DNA from: an uncultured Eubacteriales bacterium
Lineage (GTDB): Bacteria; Bacillota; Clostridia; Oscillospirales; CAG-382
Assembly (NCBI GenBank): GCA_900546385.1
Contig: URCT01000010.1
Span: forward strand, 1 to 37,111
DNA length: 37,111 nt
Reading direction: 5' to 3'
In this document: positions 25,299 through 34,266 of the stretch, one piece after another
Position numbering within the stretch: the stretch's first letter is position 1
How the letters are laid out: each line of letters opens with the position of its first letter
Program-made: the position numbers and the translations under genes
Notes under the pieces: generated by a model
What the model was told of the DNA's origin: nothing
The model's input: only the letters and a program-made list of their open reading frames with translations
Databases searched by the model: none

Positions 25299-28200
25299 TC
25301 AACCGACGATACGCAGGGTTTTGATTTCAAAATTGGCAAGTGGGAAGGTCACTTTTCCATCGACGACTTCGAGCGCGGCTTCGTCATTTTCAAGCATATC
25401 GCACAGATATGCTTTTTTGACGTCAAAGCCGAACGAAAGCGTCACGCTCGTTTTGCGGTTGCCGCTGTCGTACAGACGAACGATATAGCCGTTTCCGTCC
25501 TCGGCACGCTTAAAGGTGTCGATGACAGCCGACGCGGCACTGGATGTGACCGGCGCGAAATGAGCTGGAAGCGTGCCGGACGCGTTTGCCGGAATCGCAA
25601 AAGCGGTCAGAGGCTTGTTGAGTAAGTAAGCCGCCTTTACCGTGTCGGACAGCTCCACAGAACCGGTATGCGGATAGAGCGCATAGGTAAAGCTGTGATG
25701 GCCGCGGTCGGCCACCGGCGACGGATAGGTCGGTGCTTTGAGAAGCGACAGCTTCAACACGTTTTCTTCACAGCTGTAGCCGTACTTGCAGTCGTTGAGA
25801 AGTGCCGCACCGTAATCGGCTTCCGAAAGGTCGGCCCATTTGTGCGCGCTGACCTCGAATTTCGATTGATCCCACGACGTGTTGCGGTGAGTGGGACGGG
25901 AAATATGGCCGAACTGAATCTCATATTTGGCCGCATCCGTGCGGATATCAAGCGGAAATGCCGCTTTGAGAAGCACATGATCCTCGTGCCAGTCCACTTC
26001 GGTCTCAAAGCCGATGAGCTTGCTTGCCGGCGTTACGTAGATAAACTGCACAAGCACCGAATCCCGGTAGCATCGTGTGATCTTCACACCGCACTTGCCG
26101 GCGGTTTTCACGGTCTCGACCGACGAAACATCGTCAATGAGCCACTTTTTCTGCTTGTAGTATTCCGTGATTTCCCATGCATCGTAGGAGCGCGGATAGT
26201 CTTCAAAAACCTCCAAAACATTGGCTTTTTCGCCGTCCGGAATCAACTCGCGCTGTTCGGCCTTGTCGTATACCGAAACGATGTGCATATGCTCATCGAA
26301 TTTCACGCGGACAAGGTCATTTTCGAGCATTTTTTCGTTCACGGTGATGCCTGCCGTTTGCGCCGCTGTATTCGGAACAACGGCATAGCCGTGCGCCGGA
26401 ACATTTGCGGCATAGATTTCGGTATCACCGCAAGAAACATAGCTGCTTGCTTCAAACGGAGCCGGGTTGTAGACAAACACGCCGCCATCGGTTTGGATGT
26501 TCTTGGCAAGTGCCGAAAGGGAGGCGTCAAGCATTGCCTTTCCGTCCGCAACAAGCGCGGCGTATTCGCGTGCGCTGTCCTCATAGACCGGCGTGATGGA
26601 GGAGCCGGGGATGATATCATGGAACTGGTTTTTCAAAATCGTGTGCCAGCCGTCCGAAAGCTTTTCTGCCGGATAGGCGGCATCCGTAAGAAGCAAGGCG
26701 CAGGCTGCGGCACTTTCGGCGTCCTGATAGAGATATTCGCACTTGCGGTTGTTTTTCTTGTTGGCGGCTTGGGTGGTGTAGGTGCCGCGGTGCATTTCGA
26801 GATACAGCTCGCCGACCCATTTGGGCGTAAAGCGCAGCTCCTTGGCGTTCTTTTCAAACTGCGCACGAATTTCGGCAAGCGTGTCGGCCGATTTTTTCAT
26901 GGTGACCTTGGGAAGTCCCGGCAGGCCTTTCTTTAAGCGTTCGTAGTTTTCGAGCATCTGTGCGGTCGGGCCGCCGCCGCCGTCGCCGAAGCCGAAGGTG
27001 GACAAATGCGTGGAGGAATACTTCTTATCCACGTGTTTTTTCATGGAATCGGCGATCATGCCCGGATCAAGCCGTTTGACGTAGCCGTCGGACAGAACGG
27101 CAAACACTTCGCTGCCGTCAATGCCCTCCCAGATAAAGTTGTCGTGCGGGAACGTGTCGGTTTCGCACCAAGAGATTTTGGTGGTAAAGAAGGTATCCAC
27201 ACCGCATTTTTTCAAAATCTGCGGCAGAGCGGCACTGTAGCCGAACACATCGGGCAGCCACAAAATGTGATTTTCTGCGCCGAATTCCTCTTTCATAAAC
27301 TTCTTTCCGTAGAGAAGCTGACGGATAAGGCTTTCGCCGCTGACGAGATTCGTGTCGGATTCCAACCACATCGCGCCTTCCGGCTCAAAGCGGCCCTCTT
27401 GGATGCGCGCTTTGATTTTTTCGTATAATTCCGGGTCGTTTTTCTTGACATATTCGTATAACTGCGGTTGGCTGGACATGAAAACATAGTCCGGATATTT
27501 TTCCATTAACTTTATGACCGTCGAGAAGGAGCGTTCGGCCTTTTCTTCGGTTTGGGCGAGTGTCCACAGCCACGCAACGTCGATGTGCGTGTGGCCGATG
27601 AGCGCAATTTCGCCATCCGCTTCGGACGCTTTGCCGCAGAGCTTGTCAAAGTATTCCTCTTGCAGGAAAGCATTGGCCGCTTTGACGCTTTCGTAAAACT
27701 CTTTCGAACGCAAACCGCGGAAGTCAAGTAACATACACGCGCGGTCGAGCACATTGCACACAGCGGCATACGTCGAAGAATTCTTGTCAAGCAATTTCAT
27801 GGCGGCAAAGGCAACACCAATGTCGTAATACAGCTTTTCGGCGTCGTTGTTTTTTGTGATCAGATGAAAGTCAGGAAACAGAACGGCATTGTTCATACCG
27901 GCATAAAAATAGATGTTGATGGTCTTTTTGCCGGGTGTCAGTTCGAATTCCGTGTGATTGGTGTCAAGTCCCTGAAGACAGGTCTCGCCGTCAATAAATA
28001 CCATGCCCTGGGGATTTAAGGAATCCCATTGTCCTTCGCGGCTTGTGGTAAAACGAAGATAAATGCTTTCGTTTTCTTTTACGGACGGAATCTCGGCCGA
28101 AAAGCGAAACCAGGCGTGTTCGTCTGCCGTAAATTTTATAGGCGCGCCGCCCGTGACCGGTTCGAAATTGTCCACGGGCGGTCGGTTTTCGGTTTTGTAG

Positions 28201-28304
28201 CCGCAGCGGACCATTTCCACATTTTCGATCTTTTGACACTCGATTTCGGTGAATTCCCGTAATTTTTCGCAGGCAATGCGGATTTTTTCTTCGATAAAGG
28301 TCAT
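25299..28304 (-). CDS. GH38 alpha-mannosidase
   Basis: This 1001-residue protein has no signal peptide, so an intracellular enzyme is likely. An N-terminal beta domain (1-150) and a linker precede the GH38 catalytic domain. The zinc-binding start is GHTHIDVAWLW (about residue 235), and the catalytic aspartate lies in WLPDVFGYSAALPQI (about 350). The GH38 middle and C-terminal beta domains follow (HDIIPGSSITPVYEDS at about 560). GH38 enzymes release alpha-linked mannose from N-glycans or mannan fragments, using zinc or another divalent metal. AAAGGAGG lies 6 nt before the ATG. It is transcribed divergently from the adjacent AraC-type regulator, the usual arrangement for local control. Confidence 0.93.
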   Translation of the reverse strand: MTFIEEKIRIACEKLREFTEIECQKIENVEMVRCGYKTENRPPVDNFEPVTGGAPIKFTADEHAWFRFSAEIPSVKENESIYLRFTTSREGQWDSLNPQGMVFIDGETCLQGLDTNHTEFELTPGKKTINIYFYAGMNNAVLFPDFHLITKNNDAEKLYYDIGVAFAAMKLLDKNSSTYAAVCNVLDRACMLLDFRGLRSKEFYESVKAANAFLQEEYFDKLCGKASEADGEIALIGHTHIDVAWLWTLAQTEEKAERSFSTVIKLMEKYPDYVFMSSQPQLYEYVKKNDPELYEKIKARIQEGRFEPEGAMWLESDTNLVSGESLIRQLLYGKKFMKEEFGAENHILWLPDVFGYSAALPQILKKCGVDTFFTTKISWCETDTFPHDNFIWEGIDGSEVFAVLSDGYVKRLDPGMIADSMKKHVDKKYSSTHLSTFGFGDGGGGPTAQMLENYERLKKGLPGLPKVTMKKSADTLAEIRAQFEKNAKELRFTPKWVGELYLEMHRGTYTTQAANKKNNRKCEYLYQDAESAAACALLLTDAAYPAEKLSDGWHTILKNQFHDIIPGSSITPVYEDSAREYAALVADGKAMLDASLSALAKNIQTDGGVFVYNPAPFEASSYVSCGDTEIYAANVPAHGYAVVPNTAAQTAGITVNEKMLENDLVRVKFDEHMHIVSVYDKAEQRELIPDGEKANVLEVFEDYPRSYDAWEITEYYKQKKWLIDDVSSVETVKTAGKCGVKITRCYRDSVLVQFIYVTPASKLIGFETEVDWHEDHVLLKAAFPLDIRTDAAKYEIQFGHISRPTHRNTSWDQSKFEVSAHKWADLSEADYGAALLNDCKYGYSCEENVLKLSLLKAPTYPSPVADRGHHSFTYALYPHTGSVELSDTVKAAYLLNKPLTAFAIPANASGTLPAHFAPVTSSAASAVIDTFKRAEDGNGYIVRLYDSGNRKTSVTLSFGFDVKKAYLCDMLENDEAALEVVDGKVTFPLANFEIKTLRIVG

Positions 28305-28320
28305 GATAATCCTCCTTTGT

Positions 28321-28342
28321 GATAGCGGTGATAGCGATAGCG
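28321..28342. repeat. Three GATAGCG direct repeats in the GH38 leader
   Basis: GATAGCG occurs at 28321-28327, 28330-28336 and 28336-28342, between the predicted GH38 promoter and its ribosome site. It may be a regulatory element or replication-slippage product. Confidence 0.5.
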
Positions 28343-28354
28343 GATTCTAAATTT

Positions 28355-28383
28355 ATCTTACAACAAAACAATTCTTTTTGCAA
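28355..28383 (-). promoter_or_regulatory. Candidate sigma-A promoter of the GH38 gene
   Basis: On the minus strand TTGCAA (28383-28378), a 17-nt spacer and TAAGAT (28360-28355) lie about 50 nt upstream of the start codon. The -35 lies inside the motif shared with the SLH-glycosidase promoter. Confidence 0.5.
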
Positions 28384-28390
28384 TATGTTG
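28375..28390 (+). promoter_or_regulatory. Putative AraC-regulator site, copy 1
   Basis: TTTTTGCAATATGTTG matches the copy at 29381-29396 at 14 of 16 bases. It covers the -35 of the GH38 promoter and the first bases of the araC promoter -35. Confidence 0.4.
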
Positions 28391-28416
28391 ACGTGATATT
28401 CTTTTTATGGTATTAT
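28388..28416 (+). promoter_or_regulatory. Sigma-A promoter of the araC-type gene
   Basis: TTGACG (28388-28393), a 17-nt spacer and TATTAT (28411-28416) lie about 50 nt upstream of the start codon. Confidence 0.7.
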
Positions 28417-28468
28417 GATATTGTTATATCTGCAGCTGCTTTGAGAACGTCAAAAGGAAGTGCTATAT

Positions 28469-29320
28469 ATGGTAAAACGATTGCTTGCCGCCTATCATTT
28501 GGATACGGAGGCCGAATGCCGCTTACGGCACGTGAAAACGCAGACCGAACGCTTTGTGCCGCATTGCCACGACTATTATGAGATTTTTCTGACGCTCGGC
28601 GGCACGGCGACGCATTACGTGAACGGCGTGTCCGAACCGATTGCACCGGGCGATTTGATTTTTGTCCGCAAAGACGATGAGCACGACTATGTCAATTATG
28701 ATAAGCCGTTTGAATTTCTCAATTTGGCGTTTACCGAGAATACGCTTCTCAAGCTGTTCGATTACCTTGGCGAAGGATTTCCGGCCGAGCATTTATTAAA
28801 AGCACCGCTGCCGCCGACGGTGAAGTTAGCCGATGTCGAAACCCATCATTTATATATGAAGCTTGCCGAACTGCATACGGTCAACTTTACCGATAAAGCT
28901 AAGTTAAAACTAAAAATGCGCGGCCTTTTGGTGTACATTTTCACGACGTATTTCGGCGATATCCGCACGCAGGACGGGCAGACGGATATCCCGTTTTGGC
29001 TTGAAAATGCCTATGAAAAAATGCGCAGCCCGAAAAACTTCATCGGCGGCAAAAACCGCTTTTTCGATCTGTGCGGCGTGACGCGCGAACACGCTTCACG
29101 CTCTCTGAAAAAGTATTACAATGTCACGCCGTCCGAATATGTAGGCGATCTGCGCCTTACCTATGCAGCAGGTCTCCTGCGGTCAAGCAACCTGAGCGTG
29201 ACGGATATCTGCTATGAATGCGGCTTTCAAAACGTTTCGTGGTTTTACAACGCTTTTTCCGAAAAATTCGGCTTAACCCCGGCAAAATACCGCGAAAAAA
29301 GCAAACAGCCGTCTGAATAA
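28469..29320 (+). CDS. AraC-family transcriptional regulator
   Basis: This 283-residue regulator has an N-terminal cupin-type sensing domain (FVPHCHDYYEIFLTL near 30, GDLIFVRKDDEHDYV near 62) and a C-terminal double helix-turn-helix of the AraC/XylS family. The second recognition segment, VTDICYECGFQNVSWFYNAF, and the closing FGLTPAKYR are typical. It probably senses a sugar or glycan fragment and controls the divergent GH38 gene and perhaps the downstream SLH-glycosidase. The ATG at 28469 has AAAAGGAAG 8 nt upstream; the earlier GTG at 28460 lies at the end of that site. Confidence 0.9.
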   Translation: MVKRLLAAYHLDTEAECRLRHVKTQTERFVPHCHDYYEIFLTLGGTATHYVNGVSEPIAPGDLIFVRKDDEHDYVNYDKPFEFLNLAFTENTLLKLFDYLGEGFPAEHLLKAPLPPTVKLADVETHHLYMKLAELHTVNFTDKAKLKLKMRGLLVYIFTTYFGDIRTQDGQTDIPFWLENAYEKMRSPKNFIGGKNRFFDLCGVTREHASRSLKKYYNVTPSEYVGDLRLTYAAGLLRSSNLSVTDICYECGFQNVSWFYNAFSEKFGLTPAKYREKSKQPSE

Positions 29321-29373
29321 GGCGTTCTCTAAAAAAATGCACAGGTTTTTCGAAAATACGAACAATTGCATCG

Positions 29374-29387
29374 GCACAAATTTGTGC
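29374..29387. promoter_or_regulatory. 14-bp perfect palindrome, operator-like
   Basis: GCACAAATTTGTGC is a perfect palindrome about 50 bp upstream of the SLH-glycosidase promoter. It overlaps copy 2 of the putative AraC motif. Confidence 0.45.
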
Positions 29388-29396
29388 AATATGCTG
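29381..29396 (+). promoter_or_regulatory. Putative AraC-regulator site, copy 2
   Basis: TTTGTGCAATATGCTG agrees with the copy at 28375-28390 at 14 of 16 bases. It lies 39 nt upstream of the -35 of the next gene. Confidence 0.4.
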
Positions 29397-29435
29397 TATC
29401 TGATTGTATAAAACGCCGATTTTCAATAAAATTCA

Positions 29436-29464
29436 TTGACAGAATTTGCGTCTGTTGTTATAAT
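29436..29464 (+). promoter_or_regulatory. Perfect-consensus sigma-A promoter of the SLH-glycosidase gene
   Basis: TTGACA (29436-29441), a 17-nt spacer and TATAAT (29459-29464) match the consensus exactly. A long leader of about 70 nt follows. Confidence 0.9.
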
Positions 29465-29538
29465 AATAAAGTACCGATACTGTCGCTTTGACAGGAACGG
29501 AATCAAGAAAAATCCAATTTGAAAAAGGAGAAGAAAAC

Positions 29539-32500
29539 ATGAAAAATCCAAAGGTTTTTCTGCCCCGGAAGCTGGCGATCGGTCTTTCGATCACGGCCGC
29601 GGCCTTAAGTATGCAAGCTTGTGCCGCCGGTTTCTCGAAAACGGCCGCTTATACGCCGGGTCAGTTTACCGACGTTCCCGCGTCTGAGTGGTACGCTTCC
29701 GAAGTGGCAAGCGCATTTGAACTCGGCCTCATGAACGGCACAGGCGCCGGTCTTTTCGATCCGGAAGGACAGGTGACGGTCGCCGAAGCAATCACAATGG
29801 CTTCGCGCGCTGCCGCCATCTATGCCGGTGAGACCATCGACACGGCATCCTCCGGCGAATGGTACACGCCTTACGTCAACTATGCTGTTTCCAAAGGCTT
29901 TGTCAAAGAGGGACAGTTCGACAGCTACGACCGTCCGGCTAAACGCCGTGAGGTCGCCGTTATCTTCGAAAATGCCATGCCGGCCGGTTATTTCACTGCG
30001 CAGAACGACGTTGCTGCCATTCCCGACGTTTCGAAAATCCGCGATTACCACGATGATCTGCTGACGCTGTATAAAGCCGGCGTTGTTATGGGCAGCGATG
30101 CTTACGGCAACTTCCGTCCGGAGGATAATATCACCCGTGCGGAATCCGCCGCAATCATCAACCGCGTGGCGCTTCCCGAAAACAGACTTGCAAAGTCGCT
30201 CGATAAGATTTCGCGTGATGACGCCTATCTTCTCATCTACAACACACTTTATTCCGGCAGTAAGGAAGGCATTAACTCCGGTTGGGTGCTTGATGCCAGG
30301 GGCTCGCTGCCGCGCACTTCGATCGAGGGCGGCTACGGCTCGCTCTCCGATATCAGCAAAACCGAAGGCACCCAGATGATCCGTGAGTTCAACAAGACCA
30401 CCACCGGCCTTGTCAACCTCGAAACCACCGTCAGCCTCGGCTCCGGCTTCGACGGCTTCTCGCTCGAATACCGCAACGACGCCGAAAAAACGGTGTATAA
30501 GCTCGAAACCATCGACGGTGCGTGGAAGCTGCTCCAAGCAGACGGTTCCTATAAGACCCTTATGGAAAACGCAAAGGACCAAACGCTCTTTACGTTCAAT
30601 ATCACGGTCGATTTGGACAATAACCGTTCCACAACCATTATCAACACCAAGGATTACGGCACGTATCCGCTTGTGACGAGCGGCGCGGACAGCAACCTTC
30701 TCAACTTCCGCTTTGCCACCACCGATGAAAGTACCGCCGTCGCTACCCTCGGCCCGATCAAAACCACCGTTAACTATGCCGTTTACGATGAGTTCTATTA
30801 CAATTCCGACGGCAAAAATCCGCCGATGGGCTGGGTCGGTGAAGGTGCGGTCGCCGGCGGTCAGCAGTTGCGGATCACAAACGGCTATGCCGCACGCTAC
30901 TTTAATCCGATTTCCGGCAACGCCAATGCCGATATTGAGTTCAACCTTACCAAGGGTCAGGCTATCTCCTATGCTCTCAAGAGCGGACTCAAGAATGTCG
31001 TCACGTTCAGTAGCGACGATAAAAACTTCTATGCCAACGGCGAGAAGATTTACGAAAACTACGTGCAGGATCTGTGGTACCGCATTCGCCTGCAGGCAGA
31101 TGCCGATACGCAAAAAGCCACTGTTTGGCTCAACGGCCGCAAGATTGCAACGGTGGACTATGCGGAAGCCGCAACCTCCGTTGACAACATTTTTGTTACC
31201 AACGCCGATGAACAGACGGTAATTTTTGATAACGTCCGCGTCTTCGAAAAGATTAAACGCGACGATTATGTCCCCGCACCGGTCAAACCCAAAGGCGAAG
31301 AGGATCATATCGTCGGTATGAATATCTGCTCGCTGTGGAGAAACGGTACGCACTTCGGCTGGTCGTGCGTTTCGCCGTATGAAGATGCAGAGCTTGCGCT
31401 CGGCTACTACGATGAGGGCAACACCGAAACCGCCGATTGGGAAATCAAGTACATGGTGGAACACGGCATCGACTTCCAGGCCTTCTGCTGGTATGCCGAT
31501 AACAGCAACGCTCCGCTGTATCACTTAAACAACAGTATGCATCTGCACGACGGCTATCTGTATGCCGATTACAGCGACGCCATGAAGTACTGCCTCATCT
31601 GGGAATGCGCCAATGCGGCAAGACCGCAGAATTTCGACGCATGGAAGAACTACTATGTGCCGTATCTCATGGAAAACTATTTCAAGGACAGCCGTTATAT
31701 GTCGATCGACAATCAGCTCGTTCTGGCAGTTTTTGGTGCAAGTAAGCTTTCCGAACAGCTCGGCGGCGCTTCCAAGGTCAAGGAATGCTTCGATTACCTT
31801 GAAGAAGAAGTCAAGAAGCTCGGCTATGACGGTATGATCTACCTGTCCTGCGGCTCCTCCTCCGATTCTCTTGCAAGCATGGGCTTTGACGGTGCATATG
31901 CCTATAACTGGGGCAACCAGGGCTACAAGCTCGACGTCAACAAGAACTCTATCCTCAACAGCCAAAAGGCTTCCTCCAAGATGTACACCGTTCCGACCAT
32001 CTCTGTCGGCTTCAACAGTATTCCGTGGCACGGCATCCGCTACCCGATGATGTCGGTTGATGATTTCAAGACCGCACACACATGGATCCGTGACGAATAC
32101 CTCCCGACCTATGCTGCAAAGGGTACATGGCAGGAAAAACTCTCCATGATCTCCACCTGGAACGAGTACGGCGAAGGTACGTACATCATGCCGTCCAAGG
32201 GTAACGGCGGCTTCGGCTATCTCGACGCATTGCGCGAAGTGTATACCGATGAAAAGGTTGACAAGTCTCTCGACCTCTATCCGACCGACGCGCAGAGAAC
32301 ACGCATCAACCGCCTCTATCCGCAGTACAGACATCTTCTTCGCAAGACCGGTTACTACGATTTCTCAGTGGATACCTCCAACCTTGAAAGCGTCTATACC
32401 ATCACGTATACCGAAAACAAGGCTATGGGCGTCGGCAATACCAAGACCTATGAATTTACGCCGGAGGGCTTAAAGGGTATGGTTGACGGCGATACGCTTA

Positions 32501-34209
32501 TCATCGCCGCTGCTCTCAATGTTCCGGCTGAAGCAAATCAGGTCAAGGTGACCATCGATGTTCCGAAGGGCACGTATGTCGAGCTCTACTATGTGACCGA
32601 TTCCGATAAAAACTGGACCGGTTCGAAGAGCTCCGGCTTTACGGCTGACAAGGAAGGCTTAAACGAATATTTGGTTGATATGAGCCAAAAGTCCGACTGG
32701 AAGGGTACCATCACCCAGTTCCGTGTTGACCCCGGTCAGACCGAGCCGGGCATGGGCGATCCCGAAAAGAACTATTTCCGTCTTGTCAGCGTTGAATTCT
32801 TAAAAGCTCCCAGCAAGGGCAGCCGCAACATCTTCATCAACGGCAAGAAATACGAGCTTCAGCTCTATCCGGAAGCCGCCGCAAACGGCGATTACCTTGT
32901 CTCCTTCGACCCTGCCGTTGCACTCAACTACTTACTCAATTCGTTCTATACCTGGGACAGAGATGCCGGTGTTCTCACCATTGAAGCCAATAAGCATACC
33001 GTCGTTTATACCACCGGCTCGGATAAGTACACCGTTGACGGCAAGACCAAGGATCTCGGATACAAGATGTACCTCCAGGACGGTCTGCCGATGATTCCGA
33101 TTGTTAAGTTCTGCGAAGACGTCGGCTACAAGGCATCGGTTAACGAAAACAAGGAAGCCGTTATCGAAACCAACCAAAAAGAATACTTCGATATGATCGC
33201 CAAGCGCGAACCCGCAAAGTGGGAATTCAATACGCCGGGTGATAACGAAAGCTGGTCTTCGGGACATATGAACCTCTTTACGGTAGACGGTTATATGAGA
33301 GCCACCTCCATTACCGACAGCCGCGACCCGATTATCACGTTCAACGGCGATACCAACTTTGTCGCAGCCAAGTATAAGACCTTTGAGACCCGCGTTCGCT
33401 ATAAGCATGACAGCGAAAGCCCACAGGCTCTTACCATGTACTTCACGACCGACTCCGAACCGAGCATGCGTGAAGCCGTTACCCTCAAACTGCTGCTCGA
33501 TTCGAACGACAGCAAGGGCGAATGGGAAACCTACACGTATGACCTCTCCAAGTGCGAATTCTGGACCGGTACGATCAAGAAGCTCCGCTTTGACCCCTTC
33601 AACGCCGTCGGTACGATCGATATCGATTACATGCGCTTTGTCGAAGACCCGGACTACAACCCGTCCGCAAAGCCGCCCAAAGAAGAACAGGATTCCGGCG
33701 TGTTCGAAATCAAGAACGGCGACGCCGAAGGCACGATTCAAGCTTTCCGTTCGGATAATGCCAAGATCTCCATTGTCGAAGACCCGGATAACAAGGATAA
33801 CCACGTTTACCTTGTCAAGGGCAATGCCGGCAAGAACTGGAGCTACTTCCGTTATCTCTGCATCTTCAAGCCCGGCAAGACCTATAAGGTTGAATACGAT
33901 GTCCGACTTCTCGGCAAGGGCGAGGATATCGCCGGTGAAGACGGCGATTGCGCGACCAGCATTATCTGCAATATGCGCTACTCCGATTCGCAGGGCAAGA
34001 CCGACCATATTTCCGGTGCTAACGACGACGCAAGCATGGGCGTAAGCCTCAAGGTATCGGACGGCTGGAAACACGTTTCGTTCGAATATACCGTTGATGC
34101 GGGCAGCACGCTTCGAGACAATGACCAATTCTCGGTCTATGCAAATCCTGTCGGTGAGGAAAGTGCAAACTACTACATCGACAACATCGTCGTAACCGAA
34201 CTCGAATAA
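29539..34209 (+). CDS. SLH-anchored multidomain protein with GH99-like catalytic domain
   Basis: This 1556-residue protein is exported by an N-terminal signal (LAIGLSITAAALSMQACAAG; possibly a lipoprotein, though the lipobox MQAC is poor). Three SLH repeats (about 43-215, the first with FTDVPASEWYASEV) should hold it on the secondary wall polymer. Beta-rich modules follow to about 590. A GH99/WbsX-like barrel spans about 594-950; its WNEYGEGTYI (Glu876 and Glu879) matches the GH99 catalytic NEWHEGT pattern. A copper-amine-oxidase-N-like module lies at about 1096-1215, then two CBM-like modules (about 1226-1380 and 1388-1556). GH99 enzymes cut alpha-mannan or N-glycans internally; activity here is inferred. 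AAAGGAG precedes the ATG. Codon use suggests high expression. Confidence 0.85.
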   Translation: MKNPKVFLPRKLAIGLSITAAALSMQACAAGFSKTAAYTPGQFTDVPASEWYASEVASAFELGLMNGTGAGLFDPEGQVTVAEAITMASRAAAIYAGETIDTASSGEWYTPYVNYAVSKGFVKEGQFDSYDRPAKRREVAVIFENAMPAGYFTAQNDVAAIPDVSKIRDYHDDLLTLYKAGVVMGSDAYGNFRPEDNITRAESAAIINRVALPENRLAKSLDKISRDDAYLLIYNTLYSGSKEGINSGWVLDARGSLPRTSIEGGYGSLSDISKTEGTQMIREFNKTTTGLVNLETTVSLGSGFDGFSLEYRNDAEKTVYKLETIDGAWKLLQADGSYKTLMENAKDQTLFTFNITVDLDNNRSTTIINTKDYGTYPLVTSGADSNLLNFRFATTDESTAVATLGPIKTTVNYAVYDEFYYNSDGKNPPMGWVGEGAVAGGQQLRITNGYAARYFNPISGNANADIEFNLTKGQAISYALKSGLKNVVTFSSDDKNFYANGEKIYENYVQDLWYRIRLQADADTQKATVWLNGRKIATVDYAEAATSVDNIFVTNADEQTVIFDNVRVFEKIKRDDYVPAPVKPKGEEDHIVGMNICSLWRNGTHFGWSCVSPYEDAELALGYYDEGNTETADWEIKYMVEHGIDFQAFCWYADNSNAPLYHLNNSMHLHDGYLYADYSDAMKYCLIWECANAARPQNFDAWKNYYVPYLMENYFKDSRYMSIDNQLVLAVFGASKLSEQLGGASKVKECFDYLEEEVKKLGYDGMIYLSCGSSSDSLASMGFDGAYAYNWGNQGYKLDVNKNSILNSQKASSKMYTVPTISVGFNSIPWHGIRYPMMSVDDFKTAHTWIRDEYLPTYAAKGTWQEKLSMISTWNEYGEGTYIMPSKGNGGFGYLDALREVYTDEKVDKSLDLYPTDAQRTRINRLYPQYRHLLRKTGYYDFSVDTSNLESVYTITYTENKAMGVGNTKTYEFTPEGLKGMVDGDTLIIAAALNVPAEANQVKVTIDVPKGTYVELYYVTDSDKNWTGSKSSGFTADKEGLNEYLVDMSQKSDWKGTITQFRVDPGQTEPGMGDPEKNYFRLVSVEFLKAPSKGSRNIFINGKKYELQLYPEAAANGDYLVSFDPAVALNYLLNSFYTWDRDAGVLTIEANKHTVVYTTGSDKYTVDGKTKDLGYKMYLQDGLPMIPIVKFCEDVGYKASVNENKEAVIETNQKEYFDMIAKREPAKWEFNTPGDNESWSSGHMNLFTVDGYMRATSITDSRDPIITFNGDTNFVAAKYKTFETRVRYKHDSESPQALTMYFTTDSEPSMREAVTLKLLLDSNDSKGEWETYTYDLSKCEFWTGTIKKLRFDPFNAVGTIDIDYMRFVEDPDYNPSAKPPKEEQDSGVFEIKNGDAEGTIQAFRSDNAKISIVEDPDNKDNHVYLVKGNAGKNWSYFRYLCIFKPGKTYKVEYDVRLLGKGEDIAGEDGDCATSIICNMRYSDSQGKTDHISGANDDASMGVSLKVSDGWKHVSFEYTVDAGSTLRDNDQFSVYANPVGEESANYYIDNIVVTELE

Positions 34210-34215
34210 CCAAAC

Positions 34216-34249
34216 AAAGTGGCTCATGGGTTCTCCGTGAGCCACTTTT
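34216..34249 (+). terminator. Terminator after the SLH-glycosidase gene
   Basis: AAAGTGGCTCA (34216-34226) pairs with TGAGCCACTTT (34238-34248). The T-run is short, so some read-through into the oxidoreductase gene is possible. Confidence 0.8.
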
Positions 34250-34266
34250 CAAGAGGATATTTTACT

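Noticed and set aside
25668..26936. 422-codon plus-strand frame opposite the GH38 gene
   Set aside because: Antisense shadow of a clear mannosidase; no promoter or ribosome site.
29605..31524. 639-codon open frame on the minus strand, opposite the SLH-glycosidase gene
   Set aside because: It lies wholly antisense to a gene with clear SLH domains, has no ribosome site and no recognisable domain. The strong codon bias of the sense gene keeps the opposite frame open.
32932..34245. 437-codon open frame opposite the C-terminal half of the SLH-glycosidase
   Set aside because: Antisense shadow with no start signal or family likeness.
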